From Rhexocercosporidium sp. MPI-PUGE-AT-0058 (lineage: Eukaryota; Ascomycota; Leotiomycetes; Helotiales): DNA of 64,000 nt. Shown here piece by piece: positions 36,255 through 46,739 of the stretch (the stretch's first letter is position 1; each line of letters opens with the position of its first letter). The stretch spans positions 1 to 64,000 of the forward strand of contig JAGTJL010000003.1 in NCBI GenBank assembly GCA_020746875.1. Direction: 5' to 3'. The notes under the pieces were generated by a model. That model made no database searches. It was not told the DNA's origin and worked only from the letters and a program-made list of their open reading frames with translations. The position numbers and the translations under genes were made by a program.

Positions 36255-37791
36255 ATGTTCTACAAATGTGGTCTTCGACCTCTCGCCTATCGACGACCGC
36301 AGTTACTTGCCGCCCTCCTCCTGGTCTTGGTACTCTACTTTTGGCTAGGAAACACGCCGAAGGCTGTAAAGGGGAAACAGAATGCAGACTACTATCGAGA
36401 AAAATATCCTCTAGCTTGGACGCATGTCCATCTGGCAAGCGAGCAGGGAGGTAGTGCGTGGTTTCATTCCACCTTGGCCCTTCAACCCGACCTCAAGAGG
36501 TAACATTTGTTCCTTGGCTAACAAGCGTACCCTTCAGTCTGGTACATCCCCCCTAATTGGCTGAGGACGACGGATCCTCTTCCGACCACGATCGTCGAGG
36601 CAGCTCACCTAGCATACAGCCTAGCCATGGCCTCCTCCCGCACAATCCCGTACTCCTCCATTCCCCTCATCGTCCATCAGACTTGGAAAGACACAAAGGT
36701 CGATAGATGGCCACACGGTCTGGCGTACGGCGTGGAGAAATGGCTTGGCTATGCAACAGCCGGCGGCAATGCCAGTATGGCATATTTCTTATGGCTGGAT
36801 AAGGGCTGTAAGCAATTGATTGCCGAGTCGGAACCACAGATTCTGGACATCGTTGATGCATTACCATTGCAGGCTGAGAAGTCCGACGTGTTCAGGGTAG
36901 TGGTGTTGAATTCAATTGGCGGAATCGTACGTGTGTACTATGATGTCCAGGAGGATTGAAACGAATTTGGTTCCCATTATCATGCTAATCACCATGATAG
37001 TACGAAGACATTGATACCGTACCCCTGCGCTCCCCGGTCTCATGGCTAGACGAGACCGACATCTCGCCCTGGAAGGACACAGAAACGGGCAAGACTTACA
37101 GCACAACTAGCAACCCCTCGCCGTCTGTGAGCCGTCCGATACAGCTCCTCCTAGGTATCGAAGGCGACAATGACCCAAAATCAGACGCATATTGGCGCAT
37201 GGGTTACAACTACCACGTTCAACTGACGCAGTGGGCCTTTGCCTCGGCGCCGCGTCATCCCATCCTCGACCGTGTGATCTCGGCGTTTACGCAGCGGATA
37301 AATCAGCTGGCGAAACCCTATGGCGGGAACGTCACTGCTGCTGCGAGGGCTGGAGAGCTCAAAAAGGAGGATCCACTGAAGCTCGCAGGTCCAGAGGCAA
37401 TCACTGCTGCGGCTATGGAATGGTTGCAAGGGAAGGCTGGCTTGAGGTGGAACGCCCTCTCCGGGCTGAAAGATGGAGGGCGGAGCAAGGTGGTGGGGGA
37501 TACGGTGATCTTTCCCATAACAGCTTTTAGGTATTGCCCCTCGTTAATTTTGCCGCATCTTCCGTCTTTTATCTCTTCGTTCTATTGTTCTAATTGCTGA
37601 TTTGAATGTGGAACAGCCCAGGAAGAGGAAGGTTCGGCAACATGGGTTCAAAACCCGTCACAGATCCTGACGCCCGCGTTTGGCATGGTGGCCAGGGGAG
37701 CTGGAAAAAGATTGATTTGAAAGTAGAGTTTGGGAAATTCTGTAGGACAATGTTTGGCTCATGCAGGGATTGGTCACCGGTTCCTCAATAA
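36255..37791 (+). CDS. OCH1-like GT32 glycosyltransferase (four exons)
   Basis: Likely a Golgi type II membrane glycosyltransferase transferring a sugar from a nucleotide donor, as known for GT32/OCH1 alpha-mannosyltransferases. Exons by consensus: 36255-36499, 36566-36926, 37001-37530, 37617-37791, giving 436 aa in one frame. A signal-anchor helix lies at about residues 15-32. The OCH1 motif HQTWK is at 119-123 and the DXD site in GGI|YEDIDT at about 203-208, split by intron 2 (branch site GCTAATC). The first intron is the weak point: the better looking acceptor at 36537 would shift the frame, so 36565 is used. It is convergent with the GT69 gene, 180 bp away. The start was chosen for the membrane anchor. 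Substrate and linkage are not predictable. Confidence 0.8.
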
Positions 37792-37971
37792 AATGATTAT
37801 GTACATTACACAGCAAGACCCACACCGAGTCTATCTCGGCCGTGCTTTTCGAACGTATGGTTCTATTTCAGAAGTGTAAATTCGATATGATTCTAAAGAG
37901 AAGAAACTAGTCGGCCTTTCCACTGTAAATCACACATTCATTATCGACATATTGTATCTATCTACCAATCA

Positions 37972-39504
37972 TCACGAATCAGTTTTAGGCCAAGGCGGGA
38001 TGGCTGCTTCTTCCCAATTCGTGCCTGTGTTCGGGGACAACATGGCGTCCTCATTTATCACCAGCAACTGCCGCGTGCTGCAGAAGCCGTCACGCGTCGC
38101 CGTACGGTTACCACGCTGCAAGTAGCCCTTTGCCATCCAAAGTGAGTGGTACTGGGCTTCGGGGGTGTCTCTAGCTGTCAGTTGGCCCGCCTCGCGTTCT
38201 GAGTTGAAGTGGTACCCCCGTTTCTGCCGCATGGGGATTGCAGAAGAGGAAGATGGCAGGATAGTGCCATCGTAGACCCAGGTCCAGTCGAGCACTGTTG
38301 ATTGGGGAATCTCGTCGCGACGCGGGTTATATTCCGGCATGTGGGTGAAGTGGTTGATGAGGGCGTTGGGGACAATAAATAGGCGCTCGAAGCGGCGGAC
38401 CAGAGGTAGCCAGCGGTAGGTACTCGCCTTGTACGTTACCCTAACGAATGGGTTCATGTAGATGCCAGTGCTGCCATCGGCCACGTTCTCTGCATCGTTG
38501 GGAATTGCCTGGAGGTCGGAGTGTACGAGACAGCATTCGCTGCTGTCCCAAAAGGGTTCGTGCTCGGAACGGAATCTGATGGGGGTCGTGCCAATGGTGG
38601 TATTGTGCTGACCAGCGGCCGCTTGGAAGTATTTCGCATCGAAGGCGACCATACCTCCCCAGCAGCTCTTGACCCGGACTGACTCGGTGTTGCTCAAGAC
38701 GTCATGTCGACTAATACCGTCGCCTTTACTTGCGAACCACGGATAGATTCGCACGCCTGGGTAGTAGCCATCAGACGACCTCAATGCAAACGTATCGTAG
38801 AATTTCCAGCTATGGTGAAAGTCGACCGCACATGCCGCCTTATACCCCATCTTCCCATTATGCTTGACGTTGGTAGCGAAGAGCAACCTCGCTGCATCGG
38901 ACGCTTGGAAGAACACATCGTTGAGGAAGAGGATCTTATCGAACCGCTTCGACAACCCGTCGAGTGGTGCTAGAGCTCTATTGCGAATGGCAGCTAGGTA
39001 GGAAATCCGCTTGACTCGATATTCTCCTGGGGCAACTTCTACTCGGTATAACGAGCTCCAGTCAATTGGCTCCATCTCCTCTGCCACGATCGTATTATCG
39101 CAACCCGCCGCACTGAGCCTCGCTTCCAACTCTCGCATGGTCGCCAACGGACCGCCATACACTGACACATATGTTCGCTCCGGACCTAATAACTTGCATG
39201 TCTCGATCAGACTAGTCCCCCAGTCACCAAGGACGAGCTGACCGTCAACGATATTAGCCGCGATAAAGACATTTTCTGGAGGGATGGTGAACGAGGCGGG
39301 GTTGGAGTACGAGGAGTTGAACACAACTTGCAGCGCGAGCACGAAGATGATAGCGGGGATAGGCTTCTTTAGCAGCTGGAGGCACCGCCGCAGGCTGTAG
39401 GCAAGCAGGTAACGCGTTCGCTGACAACGGTGAAAGTGTTTGTCAAGCCGAGTGTCGGACTGTCGAACTCGCTCATAAGCACGGGCGAAGACTGGGCTGC
39501 TCAT
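37972..39504 (-). CDS. CAP59-like alpha-mannosyltransferase (GT69)
   Basis: A single exon of 510 aa. The protein has a transmembrane anchor at about 48-63 and a lumenal catalytic domain of the CAP59/CMT1 family. These enzymes are known in Cryptococcus for capsule (alpha-1,3-mannose) synthesis and occur widely in ascomycetes with poorly known products. Family blocks are YVSVYGGPLATMRELE (114-129), KRISYLAAIRNRAL (165-178), ILFLNDVFF (191-199), CAVDFHHSWKFYDTFALR (225-242), CWGGMVAFDA (281-290) and the SSECCLVHSDL block near 320. The length is typical and no residue of these blocks is lost. It follows the GT32 gene tail to tail and lies upstream of, and in the same direction as, the second GT32 and PIG-L genes, suggesting a shared role in a surface glycan. 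Confidence 0.9.
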   Translation of the reverse strand: MSSPVFARAYERVRQSDTRLDKHFHRCQRTRYLLAYSLRRCLQLLKKPIPAIIFVLALQVVFNSSYSNPASFTIPPENVFIAANIVDGQLVLGDWGTSLIETCKLLGPERTYVSVYGGPLATMRELEARLSAAGCDNTIVAEEMEPIDWSSLYRVEVAPGEYRVKRISYLAAIRNRALAPLDGLSKRFDKILFLNDVFFQASDAARLLFATNVKHNGKMGYKAACAVDFHHSWKFYDTFALRSSDGYYPGVRIYPWFASKGDGISRHDVLSNTESVRVKSCWGGMVAFDAKYFQAAAGQHNTTIGTTPIRFRSEHEPFWDSSECCLVHSDLQAIPNDAENVADGSTGIYMNPFVRVTYKASTYRWLPLVRRFERLFIVPNALINHFTHMPEYNPRRDEIPQSTVLDWTWVYDGTILPSSSSAIPMRQKRGYHFNSEREAGQLTARDTPEAQYHSLWMAKGYLQRGNRTATRDGFCSTRQLLVINEDAMLSPNTGTNWEEAAIPPWPKTDS

Positions 39505-39536
39505 ACTGGTGGGGGAGCTTCATCAGCATCTGCAAC

Positions 39537-39567
39537 TAAAAATAAAAATAAAAATAAAAATAAAAAA
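39537..39567. repeat. (AAAAT)n microsatellite in the GT69 upstream region
   Basis: About five tandem AAAAT units lie 33-63 bp upstream of the GT69 start codon, probably in its promoter or 5' UTR. Confidence 0.9.
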
Positions 39568-39883
39568 CTGCGAAGATAAAGCTAGTGAATGGCCATCTAT
39601 AAGTTTCTTTCAATTCATTCGTATATATGAATATCGTCAAACGGAACAAATGTGTCGCGGAAAATAGAAAGAAGGAAGAAAGAGTTAATCTGGCTCGGCT
39701 AGACACATCCATCACGATACGCGTTAAAATTAAGGCGTGATTAGGTAATTCAAGCAGCCTCTACGGAATCCTAGAAGGGGTAATAACTGTAGCCTAAAAC
39801 CTTAACAGAGCGTGCCGGCCACGGCCACACCAATACGTGAACAGGACCCAAATTCCTCAAAAACCACTTTACACTTGATCTAG

Positions 39884-41089
39884 TTATACAATCTCACTTA
39901 TGTGTGCATGTTCACCCTTAGAAATAGCCCTGTTCACCGTCCAGTCATATCCCAAAAGCACTGGTTTATGTAGGTGATCACCACACTCAGTTCGCCGCGA
40001 CTTTCGATACAAAAAGGCCGCAAATGCGAATATAATCGCCCCAAATAACAAGTGCATCTGTACCTCCGCCTTGCCCAGTGATACTATTAATCGACCATCG
40101 TAAGAGTGCCATGACGAGGAACCGAGATGATGAAACAAAGGAGTAACGACGTTCCCATTTAGGCTGTGCAGATTAGGATTTGTTTCTGGTCCTGCAAGGA
40201 TTTTCAGATCTGTTCTGTTCGGTTGCAGAGTGTGGATGGTTCTGCAACGACAAAGGTCAGCATGAAGTTTGTAGCCCCCAGCCTGAAAAGTGCGCAACTT
40301 ACGAAGCATAATGGCAACCTGTGCTGAACATCACAGTTGTGTACGGCAGTCCAAGCCAGTTCTTATTGTAGACAGGTAGATTCTTCACCAACTGTCCCAC
40401 GAAAGGATTCTGTCTGCTCGCCATTATGAAACCGACTGAGAAACCAGAAGGGTGTGCTGCTGGAGCGACGAAGCCAAATCTGCGTAGCGGGCCTAAAGAA
40501 CGAACACAGTTGAGATCCATATCAAGTACAACTCCTATCGAAACGTCAGAACTTTATCTCAGCTAGAGCGAGCTGAGTTCTTGGAAACTGCCCACCCACC
40601 TCCATATTGATATAGGACCATGTATCGCAGGGCATCTATCTTCTGGATCGGAAACCTGTAGTTCTCCCACGTCTGCTTGAAATCCGGAAAGTGCTCCACC
40701 ACGAACGAGGTCGCATTATCGTCCGTCCAGAGGTACGACTTCCAGCCCGGGTGGTAATGAAGACAACTGTCTCTCGCATCGAGCCAATTCGCTCGTGGAG
40801 AGCTCTTGCTGAGGGCGATATGATGGAGAATGGGAGGAACAAGATCGGCATGTCCAGGAAGTGCCGTGTCGACTTCTTTGGGGTAATTCCGGAACGACAC
40901 GTCAAAGACATCTTTCTCATTCGAGATCAGGAACTCGGAGGCGCGATCGTTCCATACCATGGGCATGCGAATAATGCCCCAGGCGGTCTTGAGAGAGGTT
41001 CGAAAACAGTACAGTGCGAGAATCGCTGATGCGAGTAACAAGACGACTTTTGCACTGCTGCTGTGACGGAAGAATCGAGATGGTGCCAT
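39884..41089 (-). CDS. GT32 glycosyltransferase, inositol-phosphoceramide mannosyltransferase type (three exons)
   Basis: Exons 41089-40600, 40534-40303 and 40241-39884 splice to one frame of 359 aa with GT-AG introns of 65 and 61 bp. The second has a perfect GTAAGT donor. N-terminal anchor at about 14-28; PPILHHIALS block near residue 87; DALRYMVLYQYGG followed across intron 1 by VVLDMD, the DXD metal/nucleotide-sugar site (about 160-169). The GSSWHSYDGRL block and a C-terminal membrane helix (LLFGAIIFAFAAFLY) follow. This architecture is that of Sur1/Csh1-like enzymes that mannosylate inositol-phosphoceramide in the Golgi. The exact acceptor here is unknown. It is head-to-tail with the PIG-L gene (41793-43001), 0.7 kb away. 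Confidence 0.82.
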
Positions 41090-41792
41090 AAGTGGTTGAT
41101 GTTGACCACTTCTTTAGTTAGACGCAACGCCCATAACTGGGGGCCACGACCAATTTTGAGGGAATGTCGCGCTGGGGTATTTTGGCACTCTTCTCCACCG
41201 TCTAGAAAAAGTAACCGTAACAGCAGTCGATCCTAGCAAGAGCTCCGACTGGGCACAAACTGACTGCAGATTGTCCCATTAGTCACACCACTCACATCTT
41301 TAGGTAGGTGCTCTATAGATCCCTCCCAAAGCACGATCGTAGTTTAGAAAACAACAACCGTAAATTGACCATTAAATTATCCATCCGCGATAGCTCCACC
41401 ATTACGAAACTCTGGCTAGAGAACGCCCGGACGCAGTAGTTTGCGGATGAAGCCCTGGCGAGGCCGCGTTATAAAATTGAGGGAGATGTCCCTGGAGCGC
41501 CTTGATAGGCTGGCTAAGAATACGGAGGATCTTGAACGCAAGCACGACCTGAGGCTAGGTAGCTGACACTAACGCTAAACTCAACAGCTCGTTCCAGAAG
41601 ATGACACATACTCGAGGCGATTTGAGGAGGGATTTCGAATATTTCCCAACGAGGAGAAACACGAGAGGCAGCGAGCTCGATTATTGGGCTAGCAAACACG
41701 AAGTAGCGCAAAACCTTCCTTCCATAATTAATGGACGCCTCAGCACTTCTCGACCCAACTGTCCGCACGCGCGCTAAAGAAGATCCATCTAC
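41090..41792. other. Intergenic region between PIG-L and GT32 genes
   Basis: It holds the 5' region of the GT32 gene and the 3' end of PIG-L. A minus-strand open stretch at 41514-41768 has no homology I recognise and lacks coding character. Confidence 0.5.
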
Positions 41793-43001
41793 CTATGTGG
41801 TCTGCTTGCGAACCCTCCGTAGATCATTGAACCAAACATAGCGACTAAGGATCATGTACAGGTTGCGATCCCAAGAATATTGGCTGGCGTGCTTGGCAAA
41901 AGCTTGTCGCGATGCCAAGTACCGGCTCCACGTGTTGGCGACTAGAACCCCCCTGTCCCCGGCCGCGTCGTGGGAGCCGGGATCGCTAGCCCGGGCCCGA
42001 GAGAACAGGGCCTGCAGGATGCGCCAGGAAAAAGGCCCAGATGTCAAGGGGAGATCCAGGAGAAAAGTGTATTTGCGGATCAGCATCGTGGTCGACAGCA
42101 TATAGGTCGCTGGAGCGTGCGCATCTGTGGTTGCATAATTCCTGCGACGACGTTTTTAGTTCCAGCATCAATCAGTTTTCGAGGGCGTGATTATCATCAT
42201 GAATGTCACATGAACATCGGGCTGCGATTGATCGATCTCACGTAACGTACCTGATGGCAGCGCTAACAGCTCGATGATTGACGTGTCCGGACACACCTCC
42301 CTCGTCAAAGGTAATGATCTTGAAGTAACGGGAGCACCAGATTAGCTTCCGTACCATAGGTCAAAGAGAACAGGCAGGGGACTGCAGCGAACTTACCACA
42401 TCCACATGCCACTTTTGGACGTGTTCTTTGACGATGCTTTCAATCAAGCTTTCATCCCACCAGACTCCGGGATTGTCCTGAATCCCCGGCCGGTCCAGCG
42501 CAACACATCGTGTTTCCTCCACCCCCAAAGCCGCGCAGGAGCCTTGTAGCTCGGCTTTTCTCGTCTCGCCGATGCCTTCGTTGTTGCCTGTGGGGCGCTG
42601 GTCAGTCCGGTACCTTAAATATCCTATTGTGGCCTTGTGGCCGTGTGGCCGTCTGGCCGGCTTGACTCACCTGTGGACATGACCAGGAGGCCTCCGACTG
42701 TGTCAAGGTTTCTGTCCAACACCCCCAATATACTCGGCGCAAAGAACAGACATTCATCATCCGGGTGGGCGGTGACGATCAACAGGTTCTTCGCTTGCTG
42801 TAATTCTGCTGGGAGTAGCCGGAAGTCCGACCCAACAACATAAGCCAGCAGTATCTGGAGGACGAACAGCGTTATGGCGATAATTAGAATCAGACGCAGG
42901 AGAAGTCGCCGAATTTTCCGACGTGATGGATAGGGTAGAATAGATTTCCAATTGACCCATGCCAGGCCGCCAATTTCAGGCCACATCTGACCTGATTTCA
43001 T
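41793..43001 (-). CDS. PIG-L family deacetylase (GPI12-like), four exons
   Basis: Exons 43001-42671, 42587-42397, 42318-42251 and 42141-41793 join to 312 aa. The family removes the acetyl group from GlcNAc-phosphatidylinositol at the ER face (second step of GPI anchor synthesis) or from other GlcNAc conjugates. An N-terminal membrane helix lies at about 33-55. The zinc-binding AHPDDE is at 78-83, GVSGHVNH at 182-189, and the eukaryotic C-terminal block WDRNLYMILSRYVWFNDL is present. Both metal/catalytic motifs are intact. The start at 43001 gives the usual length; an in-frame ATG at 43304 would add 101 atypical residues. It may be the housekeeping GPI12 or a paralogue dedicated to the neighbouring glycan genes. 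Confidence 0.85.
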
Positions 43002-43775
43002 CGCGAGATAGGTAGGAAAGACACCCGTGCTGGCGAAAACTGCTTTTTCTCGCGGTCTCCAACAGGTAGAAGGTGACTTAAATTTAGGATGAAATCTACC
43101 GCTAAGCATGATAGGGTTTTCCAGGGCTCGTCCAGCCGGTGTGAATGTGACGCTACTAGGAGGGAGAAAGTACGACTGGCTGGCTCTCGGGAAATTTTGC
43201 TGGTCTGGTTGCCGAGTTCCTACCGCCCTAGCGCAGAGATGGCGAATCCGAAAGAGGGTGGCCACCTTCATGACAGAACCAAAGCTTACTTTATCCACAG
43301 CCACCTATTAAGATTGCCTAATTTGGTAATATTAAAATAAAACGCCCACATTCTTCCTATAGGGGGTAGAACAGAACAGTAGGTGTGCTGTCATGGAAAT
43401 ATAGACGTTTTTCAAGTTCTAGAGCCTTGCCTGCGTTCTTTCCTTCACTCCCGAAATCTTCGGAGTAGGCTAACTTGTCATATGCGCTGTACTATTAATC
43501 TAGCTGATTAAAAGATGGAACTCCTGCTTATCAAGTCTCTTGTTAGACAGGAAACAGCTGAAACAGCCGGTGTTGAGGTTTTGACTTTCCAAAGGAGACT
43601 GACTAGGGTTGGCTGGACTGCGGCTTAACTTACGAGTACTGCGGAAATTGTAAATCAAGAGCCATCTTCTCTCAGAGTCATGTATGTGAGAACTCTTTGC
43701 AGACAAACACAATCACAGAGTAGATGGTATCCCAGACGAATTGGAACCGCGAATGACTTCCGTAACGAGGGAACA
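43002..43775. promoter_or_regulatory. Divergent intergenic region of PIG-L and transporter genes
   Basis: These 774 bp separate two oppositely oriented start codons, so both promoters must lie here and may be co-regulated. No specific binding site can be named from sequence alone. Confidence 0.45.
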
Positions 43776-45077
43776 ATGGCCCATTGGACACTAACGAAGG
43801 CACGCGATGCTTACGTCTCAATGAAACAACTTTCGCTCATACTAGTATGTTTCTCTTGCTCTCATTCCACGTTATCCCCTGTGACTGACGTGATTCAAGC
43901 TGGTACTACACAACTCGCTGCTCACATTGGTAAATAAGTCCTAAAACCTTACTTGGAAGTGGCATATGCTCAAATCTCTTAGACGCTGCATTACTCAAGG
44001 GTCATTCCACGGAAGGATGGGCGACGTTATCTTCCTTCCACGGCGATCCTTCTGGTCGAGGGGGTGAAAATGGTCATCAGCTTGTCAGTCACATCATCTC
44101 AGATGTCGAAGACCTATCCATCGTGGTCTGTCGTCCAGCTATGGAAGCAACAGTTGCGGAGTATATTTTCCCGAGACAGCTGGAAGCTTGTGATACTAGC
44201 TCTGCTCTGGTCGCTGCAGAACTCGATGGTCTACATTGCGATCAGCAATCTAGACGCTGCGACCTTCCAAGTCACATATCAGCTCAAAATACCCAGCACG
44301 GTACTCATCAGCATTGTATTCCTCAAGAAGCGGGTATCGGCGAAGCAATGGCTTGCTCTGGTGCTGCTCGTTATCGGCATAGCTATTGTCCAGCCTTCCG
44401 GTTCGTCCTTCCAAGTATCGACGACATCAGGGAACACGCAATCGAACCTGTCTGGGGCGGTGAAAAGACGAGATTGGTTGGCGACTCACTCAACGACGGT
44501 CTCCAACAGCCTATCAGACCTTGTGAAGCAGCCCGGGCCCAGACCTGCTCTACTTGAAGGCTTGGCAGGTCCCATCATGGACACGTCACGAGGAATTTCG
44601 GCTCTGCTAGCTGCCTGCGTGATCTCCGGTATTGCAGGAGTGTACTTCGAGAAGGTGCTCAAGGACACTTTGTCATCAGTGAATGTATGGACTCGTAATG
44701 CCCAGCTGTCGTTGTTTTCGATATTTCCGGTGCTCGCCATCAGCGTCCTTTGGCAAGATGGGAAGGAGATCTCCCGGGACGGGTTTTTTGTTGGCTATAG
44801 TCCATTAGTCTGGTTGACAATATTCCTCCAAGCAGCTGGGGGAATAATAGTGGCGATCTGCATTACGTATGCGGATAACATCCAGAAGAACTTTGCTATG
44901 AGCCTAAGCGTCATCATCAGCACCTTAGCCACCAGTCTACTGTTCGACAAGCCTTTGACTTTAAATGCAAGTGAAACCCCTTTCCTGAGCGTAAACACTA
45001 AGTCAACTAACCTTTAACAGTTCACGTTGGGCACATCGCTTGTTTTGCTAGCAATTTATCTGTATCAGTCCCATTAG
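43776..45077 (+). CDS. Nucleotide-sugar transporter, UDP-galactose/SLC35A type (four exons, one GC-AG intron)
   Basis: A Golgi antiporter of the Nuc_sug_transp family, importing a nucleotide sugar (UDP-Gal or similar) in exchange for the nucleoside monophosphate. Exons 43776-43844, 43900-43929 (30 bp only), 43983-44966 and 45021-45077 give 379 aa. The splice products restore family blocks: MKQLSLIL|LVLHNSLLTL|TLHYSR at residues 15-39, ATFQVTYQLKIPSTVL, LKKRVSAKQWLALVLL, GIAGVYFEKVLK, NVWTRNAQLSLFS, TYADNIQKNFAMSLSVIIS and, across the last intron, LTLN|FTLGTSLVLLAIYLY. The last intron has a GC donor (GCAAGT) and CAG acceptor. About ten membrane segments are expected. A hydrophilic Ser-rich loop lies near residues 160-190. 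It is divergent from PIG-L. Confidence 0.88.
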
Positions 45078-46420
45078 CGCGCTCACCGAAAATAAAAATA
45101 TTAATATCAGTTGACTATGTTGATTTTATGTCAGTGAGGCGGCGAGCTATTATTTAGATAGCACTTGACGTGAGTCTAGGGGTGAGTCTATGGTGCACAG
45201 TTACTCAACTTAGTTTTATATTGCCAATATTACTGGTGAAAGAACTCTCTTTCACTGTGAAAAGAGACTGTCAGCAAATGAGGCGCGCGAACGATAATGC
45301 GAACGTAATTTTCTGATGAGAGTCGTTTCACAATATGCGAAAAATCAATTTCGCATGGTAGCTACACCAGCACATGACCGAATCACAGCTGCCTCGAGAA
45401 AATGTCCAGACTAGACATAATCTTCGCAGAGAGGCCGAAAACAGTACAAAAGCACGAATCAAATTTTTGGAAAGCATACTTTAAAGCATCTCGAAAGTCC
45501 CTCAGAAGGGTCAGAATTAGCCTCCTAGGCTTGGTATTTTCCTTTATGGCATAAGTCCCCCACTACCATTTAGACCACCCCCACATTTGGACCAACTATT
45601 TGTATAAGAAACAGAGGGTTTTCGACTCCTTGCAAATTCTATCAAATATTAATAGAATTTTATGGAACTTTTATAATAAGCTTATTACCTTTAATCTATT
45701 ATTTATCTCAAAGGAAAAACGTTTTAGATTACGTAATCTCTTATTATGACGGTTTAGAGCTTCCAGAGCTTCATTTCCAATTAACTTAATCTAGATGAAT
45801 TAATTATTAGATGGAGTTCACGATAAGTAAAGCTTTATTAAGATTTAAGGAAAATGTATTTAAAGAATTAATCTTTGGCCTTCGAAGAAGTTTAAAGGAG
45901 AAGCGTATATATAAAAGAAATTACTCGCGAAGGGAAACAAAACGCCGGCGTAAAAGAAATACAAGTAAGACTAATTCTAATTATACCGTAAAAGACTCGG
46001 CCCTTTTATACTACGGGCCCGATCCCATAATCATAAGATGGTGTCGTACAGAATAAGGGTTATATACCGAATACTGCAGATCGCATCTGCAAGTCCTGTT
46101 TTTGCACAACAGATGGATAAGTGTGCACATGACATTGATTTATATAATTAATTTTGCTCACGCAGGCCTAATATCAAATCTTAGGTTGCATCTCATCTCT
46201 TTGCAACCCCAAACAGCAATGTCAAGGATCTCCCAAGCAAATTCAGCAATCAATCACCAAGTACATTAAGCGACCTTTTCGCGGTATATGTCTTGTATTG
46301 AAGTCTTTAAAATAAATTAACAGAGCTCCAAATGTCAAATCGCCCTATCTCCTCCGCTAAAACGAGAGTCCAAGTTTTCATCCGACATATCATCATTCCA
46401 TTCAGATTGGTGGTGATTTC
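45078..46420. other. Intergenic region with an AT-rich, possibly transposon-derived island
   Basis: 45540-46060 contains a CCCCCACTACCATTTAGACC block like a DNA-transposon end, then AT-rich sequence with an 81-codon Lys/Arg-rich frame (45811-46056). This may be a decayed DNA transposon, but no catalytic motif is visible. A small palindrome GTGAAAGAACTCTCTTTCAC lies at about 45236. The rest is featureless. Confidence 0.35.
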
Positions 46421-46739
46421 CTAAGTACAATATGGGACCTGGTTGATATAGTTGCAAGAATTGCACACGCTGACGACCTGGAAATTCCCAGAGTTATCGC
46501 ACACGTACTACCCTCATTATTAGTCTTCATTCTTAAGTACATTTAAAGGATCAAGCCAAAAATATAACAAGACATACAATAGCGTTTGCATTGGTCGCAT
46601 GCAGAGTGTATCCGCACCAATAGGAGCCGTATGAAGCACATCCACCACAGGTGCACACAGCTTCGCTCACGGGGAGAGTAGGGCTTGCAATCGCGGGGAT
46701 CGCGAGGAGGAGGGAGAAGAGCAAGGCGGTTGGTTGCAT
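46421..46739 (-). CDS. Small secreted cysteine-rich protein (candidate effector)
   Basis: Exon 1 46739-46578 and exon 2 46477-46421 (intron GTATGT...TTCCAG, phase 0) give 72 aa. Residues 1-18 form a clear signal peptide (hydrophobic core ALLFSLLLAIPAIA). The short mature part has seven cysteines, at about 29, 31, 34, 42, 59, 62 and 71, including VCTCGGC and VCNSCNY spacing. It has no domain I know. Small size, secretion, cysteines and its isolated place beside decayed repeats are typical of fungal effector candidates or antimicrobial peptides. Splicing is inferred; without it the protein ends after 62 residues with a hydrophobic tail. Confidence 0.6.

Noticed and set aside
41514..41768. 84-codon minus-strand open frame between GT32 and PIG-L genes
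   Set aside because: No domain, no neighbouring splice sites that extend it, and composition like intergenic DNA.
43002..43304. N-terminal extension of PIG-L to the ATG at 43304
   Set aside because: The added 101 residues do not resemble the family; starting at 43001 gives a membrane anchor followed by the catalytic domain at normal length.
44123..44557. 144-codon plus-strand frame in the transporter gene
   Set aside because: Out-of-frame shadow of exon 3, which has strong nucleotide-sugar transporter similarity.
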